Shown in pieces: positions 46,754 to 57,345 of a DNA stretch of 64,000 bases. The translations under genes and the position numbers were made by a program. Position 1 is the stretch's first letter; every line of letters begins with the position of its first letter. The notes below the pieces were generated by a model. The model was not told the DNA's origin. It saw nothing but the letters and a program-made list of their open reading frames with translations, and did not search any database. Source of the DNA: Hartmannibacter diazotrophicus (GTDB lineage: Bacteria; Pseudomonadota; Alphaproteobacteria; Rhizobiales; Pleomorphomonadaceae); assembly GCF_900231165.1 (NCBI RefSeq), contig NZ_LT960614.1, positions 2,664,550 through 2,728,549 on the forward strand, given 5' to 3'.

Positions 46754-47991
46754 CGCTTCCCCAGCATGGCGGCGATGGCCCGTCGCCCCAGTTTGCGATT
46801 GCCCGACCCCGCGTCCTGCTCAAGGTCAGGGATCAGCATTTTCGCAACGGCCACACCGATCGCCTCACTGGCAAAGGGAACGACGACCGCCGACCTGATG
46901 CGAGCATGGGTCAGACCGGCAAGCAGGTGGTCCAGCAGCGCGGGTGCGTTCCATTCGAACGATCCGTCGAGCGAGGCCCGCAAGCCGAAATCGCAGCCGG
47001 ACCGCACGTCCGGCGGGAAGAGGAGAAATTGCAGATCGTCGGGCAATGGCCGCTCATAATCATCCGGCGCAAGGTCATCCCTCGCTCCAGCGATCGTGGT
47101 AAGCCGCGTTTGCGCCGCTTCCGTGATCGCGCGCAGCAAGGCGCGGCTCGCCAGCGGGTGTGTGCCGGTGCCGCTGGCGACATCGAGAAACCGCATCGCA
47201 CCCGCCCGTGCTTGCGGGACCAGAACGGCCTGGTAGGTCGGAACGCCGACATTCGTCGTCAGGTCGAACAACCGCAGCCCCGGACCCGCACGCCGAACGC
47301 GATGGATCGCGTCGACAACATCCGCGTCGGCGAACTGCGCCGGATCGACCTCGCGCAGCATCCGCTCGCTCTGCGATCGCAAGGACCAGAGGCCCGTGCT
47401 GTCACGCTCGATCAGTTCGCAGATGCCCTGAACGATCGCCTCGGTGAGGCATCCACCGGCGCCAAGCCCATGGGTTCCCTGCCAGAAAAACGCGGCTGGC
47501 GCGTCGCGGAAGGCAACAGCCTCCTCCGGCACCGCCACGGACCGTTGCCGGATCAGATCGTATCCTTCGACCCAGCGGATTTGTCGGTCGGCTTCGGGCA
47601 AATTCGCGCCTTGGCGCAGAAATCGGGAGGCATCGAACGGCAATTGTCCTGCGGCTTCCAGCGCACCGCGGGCTGCCCGAAATCCGTGAACGTTCTCCCG
47701 TTCGGCGAAGAAAAGCTCGACCGACTCCATGACCGCCGAGAGATAGGCGGCATTGTCGCTCGTCCCCTTTCCCTGGCTGACCGACAGATTGGCGGCGTTG
47801 GGGCGCACCGCCATCCAGACAGGTATACCGATCCGGTCGAGGCCGGTCAGACGGCCAACGCGCGTGATCCCCAATGCGGGCATCGCCGCGCGCAGGCGTG
47901 CAATCATGTCGTCGGCGGCAACAAGGCGTTCGCCGGTCGCCGCCGACAAAGCGAATTGGGCCCGTTCAGCCTCCAGTTGCCTCGTAATCAC
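46750..47991 (-). CDS. ycaO: YcaO-domain ATP-dependent peptide-backbone activating enzyme
   Basis: This 413-residue protein belongs to the YcaO superfamily, which phosphorylates amide backbones to make azolines, amidines or thioamides. Family segments are SQGKGTSDNAAYLSAVMES (72-90), CELIERDSTGLW (191-202), ASGTGTHPL (272-280) and AITEAAQTRLTTIAGARDD (288-306). The C-terminus (AIAAMLGKR) lacks the proline-rich PxPxP tail of classical azoline cyclodehydratases, and there is no E1/C-protein fusion or gene nearby; a TfuA partner follows instead. This favours thioamidation by inference. The start is GTG at 47991; a small hairpin abuts it. It follows the repeat-peptide gene by 41 bases. Confidence 0.93.
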   Translation of the reverse strand: MITRQLEAERAQFALSAATGERLVAADDMIARLRAAMPALGITRVGRLTGLDRIGIPVWMAVRPNAANLSVSQGKGTSDNAAYLSAVMESVELFFAERENVHGFRAARGALEAAGQLPFDASRFLRQGANLPEADRQIRWVEGYDLIRQRSVAVPEEAVAFRDAPAAFFWQGTHGLGAGGCLTEAIVQGICELIERDSTGLWSLRSQSERMLREVDPAQFADADVVDAIHRVRRAGPGLRLFDLTTNVGVPTYQAVLVPQARAGAMRFLDVASGTGTHPLASRALLRAITEAAQTRLTTIAGARDDLAPDDYERPLPDDLQFLLFPPDVRSGCDFGLRASLDGSFEWNAPALLDHLLAGLTHARIRSAVVVPFASEAIGVAVAKMLIPDLEQDAGSGNRKLGRRAIAAMLGKR

Positions 47992-48003
47992 GGTGCTGCA
48001 CCG
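47991..48003 (-). promoter_or_regulatory. Small hairpin at the ycaO start codon
   Basis: Five base pairs (47991-47995 with 47999-48003) and a three-base loop lie immediately 5' of, and include the first base of, the GTG start of ycaO. No strong ribosome-binding site is seen. It may keep enzyme translation below that of the precursor. Confidence 0.3.
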
Positions 48004-48032
48004 GAATGAAGGAGCCCCCGCTCAACAAGCCG

Positions 48033-48500
48033 TCAGGCTGTCGGTCTATCGCCGATCGGCTCACGCCAATGACGCGGGGAAACGACCGAAAGGCTCTCAG
48101 ACGCGACCGCCATGTCTCCGCCGCGCACCGGCTCACCCCAGTTGTGCGACGAGGCCGCCGAAAGGCTCTCCGACGCGACCGCGATGTCTCCGCCGCGGAC
48201 CGGCTCACCCCAGTTGTGCGATGAGGCCGCCGAAAGGCTCTCCGTCGCGACCGCCATGTCTCCGCCGCGCACCGGTTCACCCCAGTTGTGCGACGAGGCC
48301 GCCGAAAGGCTCTCCGACGCGGCGATGGCACCCGCAGCCCCGCCCGACTGAACACCGGCAAGCTCGCCGCTCATGGCGAGTTCTTCCCGAACCTCGGCCA
48401 TCATTTCGGCATCGATGCGCTCGACAGTGCGTTGCCGCACATCGACCAACCAGGCGCCTGCATCTCCTGACTCACCAACCAGAAAAAATCTCGCAGCCAT
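48033..48500 (-). CDS. Putative multi-core RiPP precursor peptide with tandem 24-residue repeats
   Basis: This 155-residue protein is not recognised from any family. Residues 1-61 form a leader-like region with an acidic helix (ERIDAEMMAEVREEL). Three nearly identical 24-residue repeats follow at 62-85, 86-109 and 110-133; each contains SLSAASSHNWGEPVRGGD. A fourth, degenerate unit at 134-155 has SPRHWREPIG. There is no cysteine anywhere in the protein. The ATG has GGAGG seven bases upstream. It lies 19 bases after the SARP-like gene and 41 bases before ycaO-tfuA on the same strand. Tandem cores beside YcaO/TfuA recall the thiovarsolin precursor, so I infer several copies of one modified peptide are made from it. 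It could instead be an unrelated repeat protein. Confidence 0.8.
   Translation of the reverse strand: MAARFFLVGESGDAGAWLVDVRQRTVERIDAEMMAEVREELAMSGELAGVQSGGAAGAIAASESLSAASSHNWGEPVRGGDMAVATESLSAASSHNWGEPVRGGDIAVASESLSAASSHNWGEPVRGGDMAVASESLSVVSPRHWREPIGDRPTA
48036..48317 (-). repeat. Tandem 72-base repeats (three near-identical copies and one degenerate copy)
   Basis: The copies lie at 48246-48317, 48174-48245 and 48102-48173, with a divergent 66-base unit at 48036-48101. Copies 1 and 3 differ by one base and copies 2 and 3 by four. The period is a whole number of codons, so every frame stays open. Such identity suggests recent duplication or gene conversion. Confidence 0.95.
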
Positions 48501-48519
48501 ATCCTTGCCTCCATGGATG

Positions 48520-50475
48520 TCAGCGAAACCCCGCCGCCCTAAGCCCCTGTTCGTAGTGCCGCTTGTCTTCGGCGCTGCGAATGGAAATCAGCGAAAGCCA
48601 CTTCTCGATGCGGAAATCGGGATAGACGTCCAGAACCTGCTGGGCACACGCCTCCGCCTTCGCCTTGTTGCCAAGCAACGCCCAGGACGCCGCGGCAAGC
48701 CGCAGCGCCGGCATCGGATGGTTCATCTTGTCGACTGCTTCAATGCATTCCTGGTACCGCCCCATCTGGAAATAGATGGTCGCTGCGGTCCACCAGTAGT
48801 TTTCCGGCGGCACCGGATTGAGCGCGATGGCGCGGTCCATCTTCGAAAGCGCCCGGTCCGGGTGCGACGAATGCACCAGCGTCTCGGCAAAATCAAGAAT
48901 CAGATCCGCATGCTGCGGACTGAGTTGCTCGGCCAGATCGAAGCAGGCCAGGCTGTCGTCATAGCGGCTGCGGAAGAGATGGCAGAGCCCCATCTCGCGA
49001 AAGCCGCGGGCATCGAGCCGGTCGATCTGCGTGGCGTCGACGGCGCAGCCCTCGGCCTCCGCAAGCAGGTCCGCCTCGCCTCGCCCCATAAGAAGCCATT
49101 CATGCCGGAGCGCGCGCGAGCGTCCGCTGAGTGCCGGCGCAAAGTCGGGAGCAATGTCGAGGGCGCGCCGGAACGCCTTCTTGGCGCGGCGCACGCGCGG
49201 CAGGTCCATGTGGCGCAGATGTTTCTGCCCCTGCAGGAACCAGAAATAGGCCGTCGGATTGTCCTGTTCGTCATAGCGGGACAATTCGGCCCGCTCGATC
49301 GCATCCGCCAGCGCCAGGATGATGCTTCTGGTGATTTGGCGATAGCATTGCTCGCCGGAAAGCGCGGTCAGTTCGTGCTGGTCCGACAGGAGGATCGTCC
49401 GCGACGTCGCATCGAAGAGCTTCACGGTGAGCCGGTTCATCTCGCCGAACGTTAGCAGCGACGTATCGAGCACATAGTCGACCTGATAGTGCCGTGCGCT
49501 GTCCTCGCTCTCCAGAAAGGTCTCGCGCAAGCGCCAAGCCGTATGAGGGGCCACCATGCTCACGCTGCGCAGCGAGCAAAGCCCGACCGTCACATCCTCG
49601 AGCATGAGCCCGGCGAGCGCGGCCAGCGGACTTTGCGTGGCCAGCATGTCCGCCGGCGGGAGGATGACGAGCCTCGGAATGCCGGACTTGGCCTCCGGCC
49701 GGCGTTCGCTTGTGCGCACCTCGGCCGGGCCGCCTTTCGAGACGGCTTGCGATGGATACCGCAGGCGTTTGTAGAGCGCCCGCGTCTCCTCCGACGGCTC
49801 GACGTCGAGTTCCTGGCGAAGCGCATTCGTGCAGCGTTCGTAGGCCTGTTCGAGCCGGTGGACATGCCCTCCCGCCGCGTGATGCTTGAAGACGACCTGC
49901 CAGGCGACTTCCTCATAGGGACAAATCTGCAGCAGTCGCTCGGCAATCGCGAACGCCGCCTCGGGAGCCTCATTGGCTGCGGGCCGGCTCAGCAGACCGC
50001 AGATTTCGCCCACCAGGGCGCTGCGCATCTGCTCGTCCTGAAGATAGATCCACTCGGAAATCTCGGTGTCCAGCCGGCGGCAATCCACCAGCGGACCGGC
50101 ACCGAAGAGATCCATGATTTCAAGGGCGCTCTGGAACGTGACGTTGACAATCTGACGATTGAATTCACAGACGTCGCAGTCGACCTCGTCGCAGAGAAGC
50201 CGGATCTTGTCCTGCGTGATCGCGAAGAGAGGCGCCCTGGCTTGCGCATCCCTGATGCGGAGCAGCATCTGGCGCAGATTGACCGTGGCAGTCGGCGAAC
50301 CGGGCCACAAGAGATCCGCAGCTTTCGCCCGGTCGCATTCATGTTGGCTGTTGAGATGCAACAGGAAGAGCGCCAGCACATACGCGCGCTTGGGTAGCTG
50401 AACGGGCTCCCCATTCTCGTCGCGGAAGATTGCATCGCCAAACAACTGCAGTCGTGGCAGGGCAGTCACGTTCAT
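48520..50475 (-). CDS. SARP/BTAD-type transcriptional activator with TPR-like C-terminus
   Basis: This protein of about 651 residues begins with an OmpR-like winged helix of the SARP class (LQLFGDAIFRDENGEPVQLP, then LLWPGSPTATVNLRQMLLRI). A bacterial transcriptional activation domain follows (QICPYEEVAWQVVFKHHAAG, ALRQELDVEPSEETRALYKR). A central region contains RLVILPPADMLATQSPLA, and the helical C-terminus has TPR-like repeats (DRALSKMDRAIALNPVPPEN). SARPs are pathway-specific activators of natural-product clusters in actinomycetes. Its stop is 19 bases before the repeat-peptide gene, so it probably activates this locus. ATG at 50475 chosen; a GTG at 50499 is possible. Confidence 0.87.
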   Translation of the reverse strand: MNVTALPRLQLFGDAIFRDENGEPVQLPKRAYVLALFLLHLNSQHECDRAKAADLLWPGSPTATVNLRQMLLRIRDAQARAPLFAITQDKIRLLCDEVDCDVCEFNRQIVNVTFQSALEIMDLFGAGPLVDCRRLDTEISEWIYLQDEQMRSALVGEICGLLSRPAANEAPEAAFAIAERLLQICPYEEVAWQVVFKHHAAGGHVHRLEQAYERCTNALRQELDVEPSEETRALYKRLRYPSQAVSKGGPAEVRTSERRPEAKSGIPRLVILPPADMLATQSPLAALAGLMLEDVTVGLCSLRSVSMVAPHTAWRLRETFLESEDSARHYQVDYVLDTSLLTFGEMNRLTVKLFDATSRTILLSDQHELTALSGEQCYRQITRSIILALADAIERAELSRYDEQDNPTAYFWFLQGQKHLRHMDLPRVRRAKKAFRRALDIAPDFAPALSGRSRALRHEWLLMGRGEADLLAEAEGCAVDATQIDRLDARGFREMGLCHLFRSRYDDSLACFDLAEQLSPQHADLILDFAETLVHSSHPDRALSKMDRAIALNPVPPENYWWTAATIYFQMGRYQECIEAVDKMNHPMPALRLAAASWALLGNKAKAEACAQQVLDVYPDFRIEKWLSLISIRSAEDKRHYEQGLRAAGFR

Positions 50476-50499
50476 CCCCAGAAGATCAGGTCTTTTCAC

Positions 50500-50616
50500 A
50501 GCCTAGCGTATAGGAAAACCACTGTCCACAACCACATCGGTTCGCGATGCGGTTACACGGCGGCTGCAGGCATTCGACAATTGGTTGTTCACAGATTACT
50601 TGCGGTCCATGCGGTT
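50500..50616 (-). promoter_or_regulatory. Upstream region of the SARP gene
   Basis: This 117-base gap must hold the cluster promoter. On the minus strand several GTGG repeats (GATGTGGTTGTGGACAGTGG) lie just before TATACG/TAGGCT, and CGGTT occurs twice 12 bases apart on the plus strand. SARP proteins bind short direct repeats near the -35, so autoregulation is conceivable. The motifs are short and could be chance. Confidence 0.3.
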
Positions 50617-52479
50617 TTATCCGGATAGCCGCACTCGTTCGCCCTGCCCCATCAGTCTTTGAACGGCGGACAGCAGATCCGTCGGCTGGAATGGCTTCAG
50701 GATCACGGCATGGCCATCCAGTTGAGCCTTGCCACCCTGTTGCAGGATCGCATGGTCGCTGTAGCCGGTCATGAACAGGATGGGGATGCTTACACCGGCT
50801 TCCCTCAGCCGCTTCGCCATGTCCGGGCCGCTCATTCGCGGCATGACGACATCCGTCAGCACAAGATCGATCTTCCCGGCATGCGTCAGCGCTGCCTCCA
50901 GTCCGTCCTCGCCCGTCACGGCGCAAATGACAGTATAGCCCTCGCTCTCCAGCACGGCGCACGCCGCCCTTGCAACCGCCGCATCGTCATCGACCAGCAG
51001 GATGGTCCCCTCGCAGGGGCAGACCGCGCCGCCCTGCTCTGTTGCCGCCGGCTCGCGCTGTGTTTCCGGATGGATCCGGGGAAACCGGATGGTGAAGGTC
51101 GTTCCCTCGCCGACGCGGCTGTCGACCGCAATCCGGCCGCCCGCCTGGGTGACGATCGCATAGCAGTTCGCAAGGCCGAGCCCCGTTCCATGCTCTCTCG
51201 ACTTTGTGGTGAAGAACGGCTCGAAGATGCGCGGAAGGATATCCGGCGGTATGCCGCTGCCATTGTCGGCAACGCGCAGGACGACATCACCGCCGGTCCT
51301 GTCCTCCCCCTCGCTGCCGTTGGCTTCTTCATTGGCGATGGAGAACTCGATGCGGCCGCCGTCCGGCAAGACGTCACGCGCATTGATCGCCAGATTCATC
51401 AGGACCTGCTCGACTTGCCCACGGTCCAGAACCACCGGCCAGATATCCGGCTCGCCGTGGATCAGAACCTCGATATTGGCCGGCAGTGTCCTTCGCAGAA
51501 GCTTGGCCGTCTCCTCGACGATATCGACCAGGTTGACGACACCGGCTTCCGCGGGCTGGCGCCGGGCGAACGTCAGCAATTGCCGCGTCATGGACCGTGC
51601 TCGTTCGATCGCCTGCCCGATTTCGCTGATCTCGTTGCGCAACTCGCGTCCGGCAGCCGACCGCTTGATGATGTCGGCATAGAGCATGATGACGAGAAGC
51701 AGATTGTTGAAGTCATGCGCGATGCCGCCGGAAAGGAGTCCAAGGGCCTCCATCTTCTGCGCCTGGCGCAACTGTTCTCCCAGGCTGCGCTGCTCGGTGA
51801 CATCGCGGATCATCGCAAGATGGGCGGGCCGTCGGTTCCAGCTGCATTCGACGACACGCATCTCGCAGATGCGCCGGTCGGCTCCCCGGGGCAGTTCGAT
51901 TTCGCCCGTTGCTCCTTCCGGTTCGGGCAGCCCGGCCCGGTTGCCCATCAGATCCTGATAAGAAACGCCGAGGAGATCCAGCGCAGCCGGATTGGCGAAC
52001 TGCACGATGCCGGCGCCGTCTGTCACAAGAACGGCATCGGGCAAACGTCCAAGAAGGCTCTCGAACTGCCGATGCAGCCGCTCCGCACTTGCACGGCGCA
52101 GCATCGAGCGCACGACATGCGCCAGCAGTCGCGGGTTGGTCTCGTTCTTCGACAGGACATCGGCCGCCCCGAGTTCCTCCAGTTCCAGCGCCAGGTCCGG
52201 ATTGGCGGTCAGCCCCGAGAAGACGATGACGGGCACATCGCCCGCGGCAGGCATCAATCCGGCCAGCGTTTCCGTTCCGGTCGAATCCGGCAGATTGAGG
52301 TCGAGGAGCACGCCGTCGAACAGATCGTTCCGCAGCATCTCCTGCGCACTGCCCAGCGAGTAGACCGACGCGATCTCCAGATGGAAATCACGCAGATCGC
52401 TCAGCCATTCTGCGGTCAGTTCGGCGTCACCCGGGTTGTCTTCCACCAGCAGCAGCCGGTAGGTGGGAATGGATGGCAT
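50617..52479 (-). CDS. Hybrid histidine kinase with receiver domains at both ends
   Basis: This 620-residue cytoplasmic kinase has a receiver (1-125; phospho-aspartate in GVLLDLNLPDSTG) and a PAS domain (about 140-225). HisKA follows with the H-box GGIAHDFNNLL, then HATPase (VLMNLAINARDVLPDGG, GTGLGLANCYAI). A C-terminal receiver has DLVLTDVVMPRMSGPD and a KPF lysine. The N-terminal receiver implies input from another phosphodonor, plausibly the co-directional kinase upstream. No DNA-binding domain is present; the output is unknown. It ends 117 bases before the SARP gene. Confidence 0.93.
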   Translation of the reverse strand: MPSIPTYRLLLVEDNPGDAELTAEWLSDLRDFHLEIASVYSLGSAQEMLRNDLFDGVLLDLNLPDSTGTETLAGLMPAAGDVPVIVFSGLTANPDLALELEELGAADVLSKNETNPRLLAHVVRSMLRRASAERLHRQFESLLGRLPDAVLVTDGAGIVQFANPAALDLLGVSYQDLMGNRAGLPEPEGATGEIELPRGADRRICEMRVVECSWNRRPAHLAMIRDVTEQRSLGEQLRQAQKMEALGLLSGGIAHDFNNLLLVIMLYADIIKRSAAGRELRNEISEIGQAIERARSMTRQLLTFARRQPAEAGVVNLVDIVEETAKLLRRTLPANIEVLIHGEPDIWPVVLDRGQVEQVLMNLAINARDVLPDGGRIEFSIANEEANGSEGEDRTGGDVVLRVADNGSGIPPDILPRIFEPFFTTKSREHGTGLGLANCYAIVTQAGGRIAVDSRVGEGTTFTIRFPRIHPETQREPAATEQGGAVCPCEGTILLVDDDAAVARAACAVLESEGYTVICAVTGEDGLEAALTHAGKIDLVLTDVVMPRMSGPDMAKRLREAGVSIPILFMTGYSDHAILQQGGKAQLDGHAVILKPFQPTDLLSAVQRLMGQGERVRLSG

Positions 52480-52617
52480 GCCAGGATACCTTGTTCTTGT
52501 GTTCTTGACCCCTGACCGGGACGGCCGATCGGGAGGTAACCGTCAACAATCTTGCAGACACCCAAAAACTGCACACAACACGGGCTACCTATCTCAGACC
52601 AGGGCCGGCCCAGACCC

Positions 52618-53060
52618 TCAAGCGCCGCAGTTCGGCGCAGGCGGCAATTTGACCACCGTGAACCAGAACCCTTCGATCGACCGGACGATGGACTGGAAAG
52701 CCGCCAGATCGACCGGCTTGGAGACATAGCAATTGGCCCCGAGCGAATAGCTCTGCACGATGTCCTTTTCCGCCTCCGACGATGTCAGCACGACGACAGG
52801 AATGGCGCAGAGCTTGGGATCCGCCCGCACTTGCGCCAGGAATTGCCGCCCGTCGAGCCTCGGCAGATTGAGATCCAGCAGAATCAGGTCGGGCGACTGC
52901 GCGTTGGCGAATTCGCCTTCACAGCGGAGGAATCTCAAACCCTCCACGCCATCGATAGCCGTCGACAGGATGACGTGAAGTTTGCTCATTTCCAGCGTTT
53001 CGCGGGTCAAATCGGCATCGGCCGGATTGTCCTCCACAAGAAGAACGTGGATAGGCACTT

Positions 53061-53064
<4 letters not shown>
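52618..53064 (-). CDS. Single-domain response regulator (Rcp1-like)
   Basis: This stand-alone receiver of 148 residues has acidic pocket [13 protein letters not shown], phospho-aspartate in [13 protein letters not shown], and the threonine ([13 protein letters not shown]) and lysine (VSKPVDL) of the active site. Its ATG overlaps the stop codon of the kinase upstream as ATGA, so it is very likely its cognate partner. Rcp1-type receivers typically pair with phytochrome-like kinases. Confidence 0.93.
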
Positions 53065-55763
<2,699 letters not shown>

Positions 55764-56058
55764 TGCATCTCCTTTCGTGGCCGCTCATCCCGACCTGGGC
55801 GGCTGAGTCCTGCCGGACAGGTTGAAACACGATATCGCGTCCGTCCGGAGGACCTGTTCCCGTTGGAGGCCAGGGTGATGGACAAGCGCGAACGCGTTCC
55901 GAGCCCAGCCTGCAAGAGCGCTGCGGGCGACTCGATTCGCCTACGTATTTTTACGGGATTCGCACGCAGCCCGCATGCAGCAATTGCACGCTGCCAACCT
56001 CCACTCCCGGCACGCACGATGAGGCCGCCGTTCGGGGACGGCAGCGCTCCACCATCGC

Positions 56059-56547
56059 TCATGCCGTCTGACGATGCACTCCCTCGGGCGCAAGGCTTCC
56101 CTCTCCACGCCCGGAATCCATGCACTTGTCGATGGCGTCGATGAGTTCCGAAGCGCTGAACGGCTTGGCGAGGGCGGACGTCGCGCCAAGAGCGACGGCA
56201 AAGTTCAGATAATCCGGCCGATCGTCGCCAGCATATCCGGAAGGCAGCCCTCGCCCCGCCCCCGAGATAGCGAGAACCTTCGTGTTCGGGGTGCGCTCGC
56301 GCAAATGACGCAGCGTCTCGATGCCTTCCATTTCCGGCATGAAGATATCGAGGATGGCCAGATCGAACCGATGGTCATCGAACAGCAGCAGACCCTCAAG
56401 CCCGTTGCTTGCCGTCTTGACCTCGTGACCTTCGAGCATCAGCGTCGCTCGGATGGCGTTTCTGACGATGAGGTCGTCATCGACAACTAAAATATTCAAT
56501 AAGCGACTCCCCAAATCGCAGGATGATTTCAATTTCTTTGAAATCAT
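56059..56547 (-). CDS. Single-domain response regulator
   Basis: This 162-residue receiver has NILVVDDDLIVRNAIRA, phospho-aspartate in LAILDIFMPEMEG and lysine in ALAKPFSASEL. A short unstructured C-terminal tail has no output domain. The ATG at 56547 has GGAGG eight bases upstream; a TTG one codon earlier is not needed. It lies 295 bases upstream of the membrane kinase on the same strand and may join the same phosphorelay. Confidence 0.9.
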   Translation of the reverse strand: MISKKLKSSCDLGSRLLNILVVDDDLIVRNAIRATLMLEGHEVKTASNGLEGLLLFDDHRFDLAILDIFMPEMEGIETLRHLRERTPNTKVLAISGAGRGLPSGYAGDDRPDYLNFAVALGATSALAKPFSASELIDAIDKCMDSGRGEGSLAPEGVHRQTA

Positions 56548-57078
56548 CAATACAACCTCCGATAATAGTTTAGGTCAGCAAGATAATTCGTCCAGCGCAG
56601 GCGTTCTGATTTTGTGAGATTGAGGATTCTTGCTGGCGAAACTGCCAACAAAATCAGATCAATCATCTGAAAATGAGACTGATTGAATTCCGCAATCACA
56701 CCGAGCACGCTGCCCGGAGAACGCAGGCGACACCTCCTGACCGCATCGCGGTTCCTGCCCGGCGGCGTGATGTCGGCACTCAGGCGCCCTCCGCGACGGC
56801 AAGCATTCGCCTCGCGCGTCGGACGGCTTCCGCAGCGATCGGGGCTTGCGAAAGGTCGTGCCCGAGCGTGTGCATGAGGAAGCCGAGGCCGGAGATGGCA
56901 GTTCGGAAAACGGCGCCAATGCCTGCCGCCTCAGGCCAGACGCGGCCCAGGCGGCCAGCTCGCCGCTGAAACCGTGACGTCGATTTTTTGAATTTCTACA
57001 ACCTGAACGTTTCAGAAAGAAATACACTATAACAATCCTCTCTGGAGCCTGCTGGTATGGCGTGAGAGGACAAGAGAA
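56548..57078. other. Divergent intergenic region, response regulator / small hypothetical gene
   Basis: These 531 bases hold no supported gene; a 234-residue minus-strand frame crossing it is Ser/Arg-rich and runs antisense to the next gene. An inverted repeat TCAATCA...TGATTGA lies at 56659-56686, and CTGAACGTTTCAG at 57003-57015. Both are AT-rich and operator-like. A TATAAC at about 57029 may be the -10 of the plus-strand gene. Confidence 0.4.
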
Positions 57079-57345
57079 ATGGCGGACGACGAAAACTCGA
57101 TCGAGGGATGCGGCCGCCTGCAGTGGACCTGCGGCGCTGTCGATGTCGACTACAGGATCGACCTCAGCCGAAGGGCCGACGGAAAGCTCGACGCCCTCGG
57201 GTTTTTGCAGTCGGCCGAGGAGATACCCGCGCCACTTCACACACCGAATGTCTTTCTGGTGACTGCCGACGGAAGGCGTTGGCCCGTCAATCTCACAGGC
57301 TTCTTTGGCGGCAGCACCATGTTCCAGTTGCTCGAAAGCCTCTGA
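57079..57345 (+). CDS. Small hypothetical protein
   Basis: I do not recognise this 88-residue protein. It has a beta-rich look, an early WTCGAVDVDYRIDL segment and a C-terminal FLVTADGRRWPVNLTGFFGG. No signal peptide or membrane helix. GAGAGG lies about 14 bases before the ATG. A hairpin follows 30 bases after the stop. Codon use fits the genome, so it is probably real, but it could be a remnant. Confidence 0.55.
   Translation: MADDENSIEGCGRLQWTCGAVDVDYRIDLSRRADGKLDALGFLQSAEEIPAPLHTPNVFLVTADGRRWPVNLTGFFGGSTMFQLLESL

Noticed and set aside
48112-48351. Plus-strand 79-residue frame with Cys-containing repeats, antisense to the precursor
   Set aside because: It is open only because the repeat period is a multiple of three on GC-rich DNA. 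It has no ribosome-binding site or leader and is antisense to the operon.
47966-48361. Arg-rich minus-strand frame through the same repeats
   Set aside because: Shadow of the precursor in another frame; it overlaps the ycaO start and has low-complexity Arg/Ser composition.
47991-48500. CRISPR-like array
   Set aside because: The repeats are contiguous, coding and 72 bases long without spacers, and no cas genes are nearby.
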